From Acidimicrobiales bacterium (GTDB taxonomy: Bacteria > Actinomycetota > Acidimicrobiia > Acidimicrobiales > CADCSY01): a stretch of 5,870 nucleotides of DNA. The notes under the pieces were generated by a model, which was given only the letters and a program-made list of their open reading frames with translations, had not been told where the DNA came from and ran no database searches. Both the position numbers and the translations under genes were made by a program. Positions 1 to 5,870 of the stretch are shown here, piece after piece. The DNA lies in contig JAUJLZ010000022.1 in NCBI GenBank assembly GCA_030447125.1, positions 10,357-16,226 of the forward strand. The letters run 5' to 3'. Within the stretch, counting starts at the first letter, position 1, and each line of letters begins with the position of its first letter.

Positions 1-1947
1 CGGGGAGATGCCGAGCTTCTCGAGCACCATCTGGCCCGGTGCCGAGGCGCCGAAGCGCTCGATCGAGACGACCTCGTCGGCGTAGCGCTCCCATCCCATG
101 GCGATGCCGGCCTCCACGGCGAGGGTGGGCAGGTTCGGTGGGAGCACGCTGGCCCGATAGTCGTCGTCTTGTTGCTCGAAGAGCTCCCATGACGGCATCG
201 ACACGACGCGAACAGCCACGTCGAGCTCGTCACGGGCGGCCAGGGCCACCCACACCTCGCTGCCGGTGGCGATGATCGTGGCCCGGGCGTCGGCCGCGTC
301 GGCGAGCACGTAGGCCCCCCGCCCGACGCCGGCAGCCGAGGCGTAGCCGTCGGGTGTGCGGTCGAGCACCGGCAGGTCCTGGCGCGACAGGGCCATCACC
401 GCCGGCCCCTCGAGGTCCTCGAGGATGACACGCCAGGCCTCCGCCGTCTCGGCTGCGTCGCCCGGGCGCAGCACGACGAGCCCGGGGATGGCCCGCAGGG
501 CAGCAAGGTGCTCGATGGGCTGGTGGGTGGGGCCGTCCTCACCGAGGGCGACCGAGTCATGGGTGAAGACCCACGCCGCCTTGAGTCCCATGAGGGCCGA
601 AAGGCGGATGGAGGCACGCATGTAGTCGGAGAACTGGAGGAAGGTCGATCCGTAGGGCCTCACGATCCCGCCATGGGCCGCGAGCCCGTTGACCGCACCC
701 CCCATCGCGTGTTCGCGCACGCCGAAGAACACGTTGCGCCCCGAGTGCTCGATGGTGAACTGGTCGGACTCGGGGAACACCGTCATCGTCGAGCTGGTCA
801 GATCGGCGGCGCCGCCCACCATCGTCGGAGTGAAGGGCTCGAACGCGGCCATCACCTTGCCGCCGGCGACGCGCGTGGAGAGCTTCTCCTTCTCCCAGGA
901 GGTCGGGAGGTGCTCAGCCATCCCCGGCAGGGGTCGACCCTCCCAGGCCAGGTCCCAGTCCTCGGCACGCGCCGCGTCCTCGGCCCGCCAGCGCTCGAAG
1001 CGCTCGTTCCACTCCCCGTGGATCCGGGCACCCTCCTCGACCATGCTGAAGGACTCGTAGACACCGTCGGGCACGAAGAAGGTCTTGGCCGGGTCCCAGC
1101 CCATGACCTCCTTGGTCAAGGCGACCTCCTCGTCGCCGAGGGCCGAACCGTGGGCCTTGCTGGTACCGGACTTGTTGGGCGACGGGTAGCCGATCACCGA
1201 CTTGACCCGGATCAGCGACGGGCGGTCGTCGACCTCTTGGGCGGCGCGGATCGCCGCCTCCAGGCCAGCCACGTCGTTGGCGTCCTGCACGTCCTGCACG
1301 TGCCAGCCGTAGGACTCGAAGCGCCGGTCGACGTTCTCCCGGTCGAAGCTCAACGACGTGGGCCCGTCGAGCGAGATGTCGTTGTCGTCGTAGAGGTAGA
1401 TCAGCCGGCCGAGCCCGAGCTGCCCGGCCAGCGACGCCGCCTCGGACGCGATGCCCTCCATCAGGTCGCCGTCGGAGACGATCGCGTAGATGCGGTGGTC
1501 GATGACCTCGGGGCCGTAGCGCTCGCGCAGGAACCGCTCCGCCATCGCCATGCCGACGCCGTTGGCGAAGCCCTGGCCGAGCGGGCCGGTCGTGAGCTCC
1601 ACGCCGGGCGTCACGTTGGTCCGGTCGACCTCCGGGTGGCCGGGGGTGATGGACTCCCACTGGCGGAAGGCCTTGAGCTCGTCCATGGACAGCTCGTAGC
1701 CGGTCAGGTGCAACACGGCGTAGAGGAGCATCGAACCGTGCCCGGCGCTGAGCACGAAGCGATCACGGTCCGGCCACCCCGGATCTCGGGGATCGTGGCG
1801 CATGATGCGACGGAACAGCACGAACGCTGCGGGCGCCATGGCCATGGGCAGCCCGGGGTGGCCGGAGTTGGCCTTTTGGATGGCGTCCATGGACAGCGTT
1901 CGAATCGTGTCGATCGAGAGCTGGCCGGTATCGGAAGGTTGGGCCAC
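1..1947 (-). CDS. tkt: Transketolase, missing only the last residues at the window edge
   Basis: This is a thiamine-diphosphate enzyme of the non-oxidative pentose phosphate pathway that moves two-carbon ketol units between sugar phosphates in the cytosol. I translated it by hand: 649 codons are open to the window edge. The family is about 660-700 residues and the C-terminal domain is nearly complete, so roughly 15 residues are missing. Visible motifs are SGHPG (28-32, catalytic His30), TTGPLGQG (119-126), the thiamine/Mg motif SDGD (158-161) with Asn189 and Ile191, KAHGSALG (His266), VREHAMG with catalytic Glu412, and [15 protein letters not shown] (His463, His475). The order is PP domain, Pyr domain, C-terminal domain. 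I chose the GTG at 1947 because it gives an N-terminus of family length; a partial Shine-Dalgarno (GGCAGG) lies about 9 bases upstream. An in-frame ATG at 2007 would add 20 mostly basic and polar residues. The gene lies 130 bases after the HAD gene and may have its own promoter. Confidence 0.97.
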   Translation of the reverse strand, partial: MAQPSDTGQLSIDTIRTLSMDAIQKANSGHPGLPMAMAPAAFVLFRRIMRHDPRDPGWPDRDRFVLSAGHGSMLLYAVLHLTGYELSMDELKAFRQWESITPGHPEVDRTNVTPGVELTTGPLGQGFANGVGMAMAERFLRERYGPEVIDHRIYAIVSDGDLMEGIASEAASLAGQLGLGRLIYLYDDNDISLDGPTSLSFDRENVDRRFESYGWHVQDVQDANDVAGLEAAIRAAQEVDDRPSLIRVKSVIGYPSPNKSGTSKAHGSALGDEEVALTKEVMGWDPAKTFFVPDGVYESFSMVEEGARIHGEWNERFERWRAEDAARAEDWDLAWEGRPLPGMAEHLPTSWEKEKLSTRVAGGKVMAAFEPFTPTMVGGAADLTSSTMTVFPESDQFTIEHSGRNVFFGVREHAMGGAVNGLAAHGGIVRPYGSTFLQFSDYMRASIRLSALMGLKAAWVFTHDSVALGEDGPTHQPIEHLAALRAIPGLVVLRPGDAAETAEAWRVILEDLEGPAVMALSRQDLPVLDRTPDGYASAAGVGRGAYVLADAADARATIIATGSEVWVALAARDELDVAVRVVSMPSWELFEQQDDDYRASVLPPNLPTLAVEAGIAMGWERYADEVVSIERFGASAPGQMVLEKLGISP

Positions 1948-2001
1948 GGAGTATCGCCTGCCTCTGGTGGTCGTCAGGTCATTGGGGCGGAGCCGGACCC
2001 G

Positions 2002-2011
2002 CGACATGTCG
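2002..2011. repeat. Perfect 10-base palindrome over the alternative tkt start
   Basis: CGACATGTCG reads the same on both strands and contains the in-frame ATG (2007-2005) that could start a longer transketolase. It could be a small operator half-pair or chance; a palindrome of this length is expected now and then in GC-rich DNA. Confidence 0.3.
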
Positions 2012-2038
2012 TTCGCAGCCCGAAAGCCCCGCAACTGT

Positions 2039-2054
2039 ATCCCGATTCAGGGAT
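2039..2054. repeat. Small inverted repeat ATCCC-N6-GGGAT after the HAD gene
   Basis: The arms ATCCC and GGGAT flank GATTCA on the plus strand, and the right arm is part of the palindrome GGGATCCC (2050-2057). It lies 23 bases after the HAD stop codon and touches the weak -10-like TACAGT. It might be an operator or a weak hairpin. A 5-base stem without a following U-run is poor as a terminator. Confidence 0.3.
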
Positions 2055-2077
2055 CCCTCGCCCAGCCCGCCCTTTGC

Positions 2078-2869
2078 TCACGACGTCCGCCGCCGCAACT
2101 GGTGCTCGCCCAGGCCCGAGACGTCGACCTCGTCCAGCGACGTGACGACCAGATCGGCGTTGGCGGCCGCCAGGAGCTCCTCGTCGTCGGCTCGGGCCAG
2201 ACCCAGCGCGGCCATGCCACCAGCCTTGGCCGCCTGCACCCCGCTGTCCGCGTCTTCCACCACGAAGCAGTGCTCGGGGGCGACGCCGAGCTCGGCGGCG
2301 CCGGTCAAGAAGATCTCCGGGTGCGGTTTGCCCTCGGCGAAGTCACGCCCCGAGGTGTCGACGTCGAAGAACTCCAGCAGGCTCAGACCGGGCCGCAGGA
2401 AGTCGTACTGCAAGCCCTGCTCCGAGGCGAAGGTGTCGAGTCGTATCTGACGGAGGAAGAGTCCGGCGTTCTTCGACGAGGACGCCGCCGCCACCGGGAT
2501 CCCTGTGGCCCGCACGGCCAGCAGGAAACGCAGAGCGTCGGGGTAGGCCTCGAACTCACCGGCCTCGATGAGCTCGATGACCATCGTCTGTTTGTGGGCG
2601 GCGTAGGCCTCCACTCGCTCGGTGGCGTCGGGAACCTCGAAGTACTCCAGGGCCGCCAGCGCTCCGCTCATCCGCGGCTTGCCCGACATCATCTGTTGGT
2701 AGACCTGGGGCGTGAAGCGCTGGTCGGACCATGAGGTCTGGTCGGCGATGTCGGCCCAGTCACCCTCCATCAGTTCACGCAGCGACTCCTTCCACGCCCG
2801 TTCGTGGGGGGAGTCGACCAGCACACCGTCCACATCGAAGATCGCGCCCTCAAAGCCTGGTGTCGCCAC
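2078..2869 (-). CDS. pgmB: Beta-phosphoglucomutase-like HAD family protein
   Basis: This HAD-superfamily protein (263 aa) most likely converts beta-glucose 1-phosphate to glucose 6-phosphate in the cytosol. Motif I is FDVDGV, with nucleophile Asp12 and acid/base Asp14. The mutase-type cap begins with DSPHERAWKE (His22, 19-28) and carries SGKPRMSG (62-69), whose Arg66 fits the substrate-phosphate Arg of beta-PGM. Motif II is SSSK (130-133), motif III is GKPHPE (Lys181), and motif IV is VVEDADSGV (Glu205, Asp206). Asp14 and the HxxxW and GKPR motifs favour a mutase over a plain phosphatase. It is about 40 residues longer than classical beta-PGM (about 220), partly from a segment around 150-180. 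The start is the GTG at 2869, with AAGGGAG 5 bases upstream; the frame stays open for 26 more codons to an ATG at 2947, but those lie inside the GH65 tail and look non-family. Its first 20 bases overlap the GH65 gene, suggesting coupled translation. A related sugar-phosphate phosphatase role is the main alternative. Confidence 0.9.
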   Translation of the reverse strand: MATPGFEGAIFDVDGVLVDSPHERAWKESLRELMEGDWADIADQTSWSDQRFTPQVYQQMMSGKPRMSGALAALEYFEVPDATERVEAYAAHKQTMVIELIEAGEFEAYPDALRFLLAVRATGIPVAAASSSKNAGLFLRQIRLDTFASEQGLQYDFLRPGLSLLEFFDVDTSGRDFAEGKPHPEIFLTGAAELGVAPEHCFVVEDADSGVQAAKAGGMAALGLARADDEELLAAANADLVVTSLDEVDVSGLGEHQLRRRTS

Positions 2870-5321
2870 GTCCGCTCCCTTCCCCGGTCTGGCCTGGGTC
2901 TTCCCCAAGATCGCGATTCTGGCGCACCGGCGCGACCCACTCCTCACCGGCGGCCAGCTCTCGAACCTCGTCGCCGATGCCGACCCGCACCGGCCGGCTG
3001 AACCCCTCGGCCAGAGCCTGCACCGTCAGCTCCTCGTCGGAGATGCCCACTCTGATGGACGTACCGCGGAACTGCATGGGGAACGAGAGCCCGTCGAGCC
3101 GGTCGGTCAGCGTCGGAGCGAAGTGCAGGACCCCGTCGCGCACCTTGGCGCCGACGTAGCTGCGCTGCAGGAGGTCCAGTGTGCCCGACATGACGCCCAT
3201 GTGGATGCCCTCCTTGGTGGTGCCGCCCTGCACGTCGCCGATGTCGCTCTCGAGGGCGACGAGGAAGCGTTGCCACGAGGTCTGCGGGTCGAGGCCGGCG
3301 AGCACGGCGGCGTGGGTGACCACGCTGAGGGTCGAGCCGTGGGAGGTGCGCTGGTCGTAGTAGTCGATGGTTCGCCGGGCCAGGTCGGGGTCGTACTCGT
3401 AGCCGAGTCGTTCGAGCAGCGTGCGCAGCTCGTCACCGGAGAACAGGAAGAACAGCATGACCGCGTCGGCCTGCTTGGTCAGCTGGTAGCGATCGGGGTC
3501 GTCACCCTCGGCCCGCAGGATGCGGTCCAGGCGCTGGATGTTGGGGTGCTCGGCGCGGTAGTGCGCCCAGTCGAGCTCCTCCAGGTCGGCGTAGCCCTCG
3601 AACTGACTGAGCACCCCGTCGCCGTGAAAGGGCACGAGCATCTTGCGGCTCATCTCATCCCACGTGCGTAGCTCGTCGTCGGTCAGCCCGAGGCGGACCC
3701 GCAGGGCGGCGCGCCGGCTCGCCGGCAACAGGTCGAGCACGCGGGGGGCGGTGGCGACGATCCAGGCCACCATCACGTTGGTGTAGGCGTTGTTGCGCAG
3801 ACCAGCATCCTCAGCACCGGGGTAGCGCTCGTGGAACTCGTCGGGCCCCATCACCCCGTGGATCTCGAAGCGGTCGCGCTCGGGGTTGTAGTGGGCGATC
3901 GAGGCCCAAAAGCGTGCGATCTCGAGCATGAGCTCGGCTCCGTAGTCGCGCAGGAACGCCAGGTCGTCGGTGGCCTGGTAGTAGTGCCAGACGTTGTAGA
4001 AGATGGCGGCGTTGACATGGCGCTGGTTGTGGCTGTGGTCGGGGTCCCATTGCCCCGACAGCGGGTTGAGGTGCACGACCTGGGTCTCTTCGGTCCCGTC
4101 ACTCCCGCTCTGCCAGGGGAACATGGCGCCGCGGTAGCCGGCCTGTCGAGCGGCGGCGCGGGCCTCGGCCAGACGGCGATAGCGGTACATCAACAGCCCA
4201 CGGGTGATCTCGGGCAACCGGAAGTTGAGGTAGGGAAAGACGTAGAGCTCGTCCCAGAACACGTGGCCGCGGTAGGCCTCGCCGTTGAGGCCCCGTGCGG
4301 GGACGCCCGCGTCGTGGCGGGCGGTGTGGCGTGAGCACACCTGGAGGACATGAGAGATGTGGAAGCGCAGCAGCAACTGCACACGGGGCTGGCGGGGCAC
4401 CTGGATGTCACCGATGTCCCACAGCTCGGTCCAGGCCGATTCGTGCTCGGTCAGCGCCGCGGCGAAGTCCGGAGCGCGGGCCACGTCGCGCCCGGCGGCG
4501 ACCAGCGTTTCGGTGATGGCGTTGTCGTGGGAGGTGAACAGCGAGATCATCTTCTCCACGCGCACGGGGCGGCCCTGGTCGACGTCGAAGGCGAGGGCCT
4601 GTTGGATGTAGTCCTCCATCTGGTGGAGGCTGCGGTCGACGCCGATGGCCCGGTCATCTTCAACGCCCGGGAAGACGCGAGTGCGCGCCGCTTCGGCGAT
4701 GTAGATGTCCGACTGTCGGGTTTGCATCTTGAGGGCGATGATCTCGGGGCCGAAGGTGCGAGGAGACCCCGGGTCGAGGTGACGCCCCTCGAGCTCGCGG
4801 TAGCGGGCCACCATCTGGTTGGTCACGCGACCATCGATTCCCGAGATGACCTCCACTCGTCCCGACCAGTCCTTCGGGGTCACGGTCCACTCGATGCCGG
4901 CCAGGTGGCTGTAGGCCATGCTGGCGAAGCGCCGGCTGCACAGGATCGTCTCGCGCCCGGCGCGGTCGCGGAAGTGGATCTCGCGCTTCACCATGGCGTT
5001 GCGGATGTCGTAGGAGTGCCGATAGGAGAGCACCTCGACGTTGTCGAGGCGGATCGCCTCCTCCCCCTCGATCCTCAGCTTCAGCAGCAACCAGTTGGGG
5101 AGGTTGACCAGGTCCTCGTTGAGGACGGGGCGACCGCCGAGGATCGTCGTCTCCCGGTTGAAGCAGCCGTGGGCGTAGGTACCCGGGTAGTGGACCGCGT
5201 CAGCGTCTTCCCACTCGGCCGCCCCTCGAGTGGCGAAGTAGCCGTTCCCGGTCGAGGTCAGGGCCTCGCGCAGACCTTCCTGGGCGGGGTCGAAGCCGTC
5301 GAATTCGAGGGTGAAGTCCAC
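2850..5321 (-). CDS. Glycoside hydrolase family 65 disaccharide phosphorylase
   Basis: This GH65 enzyme (823 aa from the GTG) probably splits an alpha-linked glucose disaccharide with inorganic phosphate, releasing glucose and beta-glucose 1-phosphate with inversion. Family layout is an N-terminal beta-sandwich (about 1-260), a linker, an (alpha/alpha)6 barrel (about 300-710) and a small C-terminal beta domain (about 720-795). Barrel motifs are HVFWDELY (353-360), FPWQSGSDG (401-409), HSHNQRHVNAAI (429-440), GPDEFH with general acid Glu495, NNAYTN (510-515), LTKQAD (614-619) and SHGSTLS (660-666). The last two match the phosphate site of phosphorylases, which argues against a hydrolase. No signal peptide is seen. 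The GTG at 5321 has AAGGGAG 6 bases upstream and starts at VDFTLEFDGFDP, where relatives begin; the in-frame ATG at 5351 (10 more residues) lacks a ribosome site. A charged, Gly-rich tail (about 801-823) follows the last domain. Trehalose, maltose, kojibiose and nigerose remain possible substrates. Confidence 0.93.
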   Translation of the reverse strand: MDFTLEFDGFDPAQEGLREALTSTGNGYFATRGAAEWEDADAVHYPGTYAHGCFNRETTILGGRPVLNEDLVNLPNWLLLKLRIEGEEAIRLDNVEVLSYRHSYDIRNAMVKREIHFRDRAGRETILCSRRFASMAYSHLAGIEWTVTPKDWSGRVEVISGIDGRVTNQMVARYRELEGRHLDPGSPRTFGPEIIALKMQTRQSDIYIAEAARTRVFPGVEDDRAIGVDRSLHQMEDYIQQALAFDVDQGRPVRVEKMISLFTSHDNAITETLVAAGRDVARAPDFAAALTEHESAWTELWDIGDIQVPRQPRVQLLLRFHISHVLQVCSRHTARHDAGVPARGLNGEAYRGHVFWDELYVFPYLNFRLPEITRGLLMYRYRRLAEARAAARQAGYRGAMFPWQSGSDGTEETQVVHLNPLSGQWDPDHSHNQRHVNAAIFYNVWHYYQATDDLAFLRDYGAELMLEIARFWASIAHYNPERDRFEIHGVMGPDEFHERYPGAEDAGLRNNAYTNVMVAWIVATAPRVLDLLPASRRAALRVRLGLTDDELRTWDEMSRKMLVPFHGDGVLSQFEGYADLEELDWAHYRAEHPNIQRLDRILRAEGDDPDRYQLTKQADAVMLFFLFSGDELRTLLERLGYEYDPDLARRTIDYYDQRTSHGSTLSVVTHAAVLAGLDPQTSWQRFLVALESDIGDVQGGTTKEGIHMGVMSGTLDLLQRSYVGAKVRDGVLHFAPTLTDRLDGLSFPMQFRGTSIRVGISDEELTVQALAEGFSRPVRVGIGDEVRELAAGEEWVAPVRQNRDLGEDPGQTGEGSGRGDTRL
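2875..2881 (-). promoter_or_regulatory. Ribosome binding site that sets the HAD GTG start
   Basis: AAGGGAG lies 5 bases before the GTG at 2869 and sits inside the end of the GH65 coding region. It supports the 263-residue form over the longer ATG form. The same heptamer precedes the GH65 gene. Confidence 0.7.
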
Positions 5322-5327
5322 CACGGG

Positions 5328-5334
5328 CTCCCTT
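5328..5334 (-). promoter_or_regulatory. Ribosome binding site that sets the GH65 GTG start
   Basis: AAGGGAG ends 6 bases before the GTG at 5321 and 3 bases before a second GTG at 5324. It lies downstream of the ATG at 5351, so it cannot serve that codon. It also directly follows the TGA of the small frame ending at 5336, a layout typical of coupled translation. Confidence 0.65.
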
Positions 5335-5335
5335 T

Positions 5336-5446
5336 TCAAAGCGTCGTACATCCGCGGACCAGCGTGTCCAGGATCGCCTCACCGGTTGAGTCGCCCATGA
5401 GCTGCTGCACGACGGGTCGGTCGCGCCCGTGCATGGTCAAGGTCAT
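5336..5446 (-). CDS. Possible 36-residue small protein or leader just upstream of GH65
   Basis: The frame starts MTLTMHGRDRP and ends LVRGCTTL. It is not recognised. About four fifths of its codons end in G or C, fitting coding DNA here, and its TGA is 14 bases before the GH65 GTG with the GH65 ribosome site between. That spacing suggests translational coupling or an upstream regulatory peptide. Against it: no clear ribosome site precedes the ATG at 5446 (a second ATG lies at 5434), and it is short enough to be chance. The frame stays open upstream to a TAG at 5488-5486, so it could also be the tail of a broken gene. There is no membrane segment and no run of rare or repeated codons of the kind seen in attenuators. 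Confidence 0.3.
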   Translation of the reverse strand: MTLTMHGRDRPVVQQLMGDSTGEAILDTLVRGCTTL

Positions 5447-5485
5447 GGCATCGGTGCGGTCCAGCGGCGACGCAGGCGAGCGACG

Positions 5486-5689
5486 CTACCACTTGGACCG
5501 GTCCTGGTCCTTGCCCTGGACTTCACTGGCCGGGGGGGGAGGCTGGGGCAAGGCGCCGCGGCCATCTCCGACGCACCCAGTAGCGACGAGTCCGAAGGAC
5601 TTCGCCAGCGGACCTGCTCGGGATCGCCGCCGACGGAGCTGCTCGGAGGAGGATGGCCTCTTCGTCTTGTCCGCCAAGCTCAAGGGCAC
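5486..5689 (-). CDS. Doubtful basic, proline-rich small reading frame
   Basis: This frame runs 67 codons from a GTG at 5689 (a TTG at 5674 is another possible start) to a TAG. It has a basic stretch (EQLRRRRSR), a run of four prolines coded partly by a C8 homopolymer (5532-5539), and a hydrophilic end (VQGKDQDRSKW). I recognise no family. Third-position G/C is lower than in the neighbouring genes and no convincing ribosome site precedes the start. It shares its frame with the small frame at 5336-5446; only the TAG separates them. It may be non-coding or a remnant. Confidence 0.15.
   Translation of the reverse strand: MPLSLADKTKRPSSSEQLRRRRSRAGPLAKSFGLVATGCVGDGRGALPQPPPPASEVQGKDQDRSKW
5583..5605 (-). 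other. Hairpin with 9 base pairs and a 2-base bulge
   Basis: On the minus strand, GCGAAGTCC pairs with GGACT-CG-TCGC around a TTC loop. It could be an RNA structure in the leader of the GH65 transcript or a processing site after the tRNA. No T-run follows, so it is not a standard terminator. It lies inside the doubtful frame at 5486-5689. Confidence 0.3.
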
Positions 5690-5774
5690 GGTAAGCCTGA
5701 CCGGTTAGGCAGCGGCCTGGTCGTCCCTTCGACGCCGCCTTCGGCCGCCCCGCTCGTCTCGGCTACCTCAGGAA

Positions 5775-5801
5775 CAGGGCTCGGGTTCCAAGACCGCCCT
5801 G
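5775..5801 (-). terminator. Weak candidate terminator after tRNA-Gly
   Basis: The arms CAGGGC and GCCCTG (6 pairs, plus an inner GG/CC) form a hairpin whose first base is 19 bases after the tRNA 3' end on the minus strand. It is followed by TTCCTGAGG, which has only a poor U-run. Position fits a terminator or tRNA 3' processing structure; strength is doubtful. Confidence 0.25.
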
Positions 5802-5819
5802 GCCTGCACGTTCTATGAG

Positions 5820-5870
5820 AGCGGGTGACGGGTGTCGAACCCGCGTCACCAGCTTGGAAGGCTGGAGCTC
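5820..5870 (-). tRNA. tRNA-Gly (anticodon TCC), 3' part only
   Basis: The minus strand reads, in order, the 3' half of the D stem (GAGC), the anticodon arm CCAGC-CTTCCAA-GCTGG with anticodon TCC (5858-5856), a 4-base variable loop TGAC, the T arm GCGGG-TTCGACA-CCCGT with a G-T pair at its base, the acceptor strand CACCCGC (5827-5821) and discriminator T (5820). The next bases are CTC, so CCA is not encoded and must be added by tRNA nucleotidyltransferase. The acceptor 5' strand (expected GCGGGTG) and most of the D arm lie beyond the right edge. It would read GGA and, by wobble, GGG glycine codons. Confidence 0.95.

Larger units (their letters stand above)
1948..2077 (-). other. Intergenic gap between HAD gene and tkt
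   Basis: This 130-base gap is long enough for a separate tkt promoter. On the minus strand, TACAGT (2039-2034) resembles a -10 box, but no good -35 hexamer stands 16-18 bases before it. The gap also holds an inverted repeat (2039-2054) and a 10-base palindrome (2002-2011). No T-rich terminator is visible, so transcription from the HAD gene could read into tkt. Confidence 0.35.
5337..5819 (-). other. Stretch between tRNA-Gly and GH65 without a confident gene
   Basis: About 480 bases hold only the two doubtful small frames and two hairpins described separately. I looked on the minus strand for a sigma-70 promoter for the GH65 operon and found no convincing pair; a lone TTGACC (5439-5434) has no matching -10 box. 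No SRP RNA, tmRNA or RNase P RNA core was recognised. An open frame on the plus strand here continues one antisense to GH65 and has no support of its own. Confidence 0.5.

Noticed and set aside
1282..1299. Tandem 9-base repeat (GTCCTGCAC twice) in tkt
   Set aside because: It encodes VQDVQD, which aligns without a gap to the usual WHVQxVxDxND segment of transketolases, so it is probably a coincidence of codon choice.
1462..1479. Serine in place of the first glycine of the transketolase GDG motif (SDGD)
   Set aside because: SDGD also occurs in mycobacterial transketolases as I recall them; the Mg-binding Asp159 and Asn189 are intact, so this is not a defect.
508..2145. Long plus-strand open frame of 545 codons
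   Set aside because: It lies opposite the transketolase and the end of the HAD gene. The minus strand carries every catalytic motif there; the plus frame is an antisense shadow common in GC-rich genes.
2712..3671. Plus-strand open frame of 319 codons
   Set aside because: It is antisense to the GH65 and HAD genes and its composition mirrors their codons.
5532..5539. Run of eight G (C8 on the minus strand) as a phase-variation tract
   Set aside because: It lies in a stretch with no confident gene and has no credible frame to switch on and off. It remains a possible sequencing-error site.
4350..5708. Plus-strand open frame of 452 codons
   Set aside because: It is mostly antisense to GH65, with no recognisable domain, and its extension past 5351 has no ribosome site or family support.
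5820..5870. tRNA-Gly 3' end as an integration site for a mobile element
   Set aside because: tRNA 3' ends are common attachment sites, but no integrase, repeated tRNA 3' fragment or change in composition is seen in the window; the neighbouring genes are ordinary metabolism.

Overview
The window is GC-rich DNA whose real genes all lie on the minus strand. GTG starts, strong G/C preference at third codon positions and the style of the transketolase (an SDGD thiamine motif, as in mycobacterial transketolases, rather than GDG) suggest an actinobacterium, possibly an Acidimicrobiia-like lineage. This placement is an inference from sequence style only.

Read in the direction of transcription (right to left), the layout is as follows. 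(1) A tRNA-Gly(TCC) enters at the right edge; only its 3' part is inside. (2) About 480 bases follow without a confident gene. They hold a weak hairpin just after the tRNA, a second hairpin, and two small reading frames in one frame separated by a TAG; the nearer one ends 14 bases before the next gene. (3) A full-length glycoside hydrolase family 65 (GH65) protein has the residues of an inverting disaccharide phosphorylase. (4) A beta-phosphoglucomutase-like HAD protein overlaps the end of the GH65 gene by 20 bases. (5) After a 130-base gap with small inverted repeats comes a transketolase, which runs off the left edge about 15 residues short of the usual end.

The pieces make metabolic sense together. 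GH65 would split an alpha-glucoside disaccharide (trehalose, maltose, kojibiose or similar) with phosphate, giving glucose and beta-glucose 1-phosphate. The HAD mutase would turn the latter into glucose 6-phosphate. Transketolase then acts in the non-oxidative pentose phosphate pathway that this sugar phosphate feeds. All three proteins look cytosolic. No transporter or regulator is in the window.

Nothing here is clearly a new biological system. The points most worth a second look are the small reading frame that appears coupled to the GH65 gene, the TAG-split frame upstream of it, and the substrate of the GH65-HAD pair.
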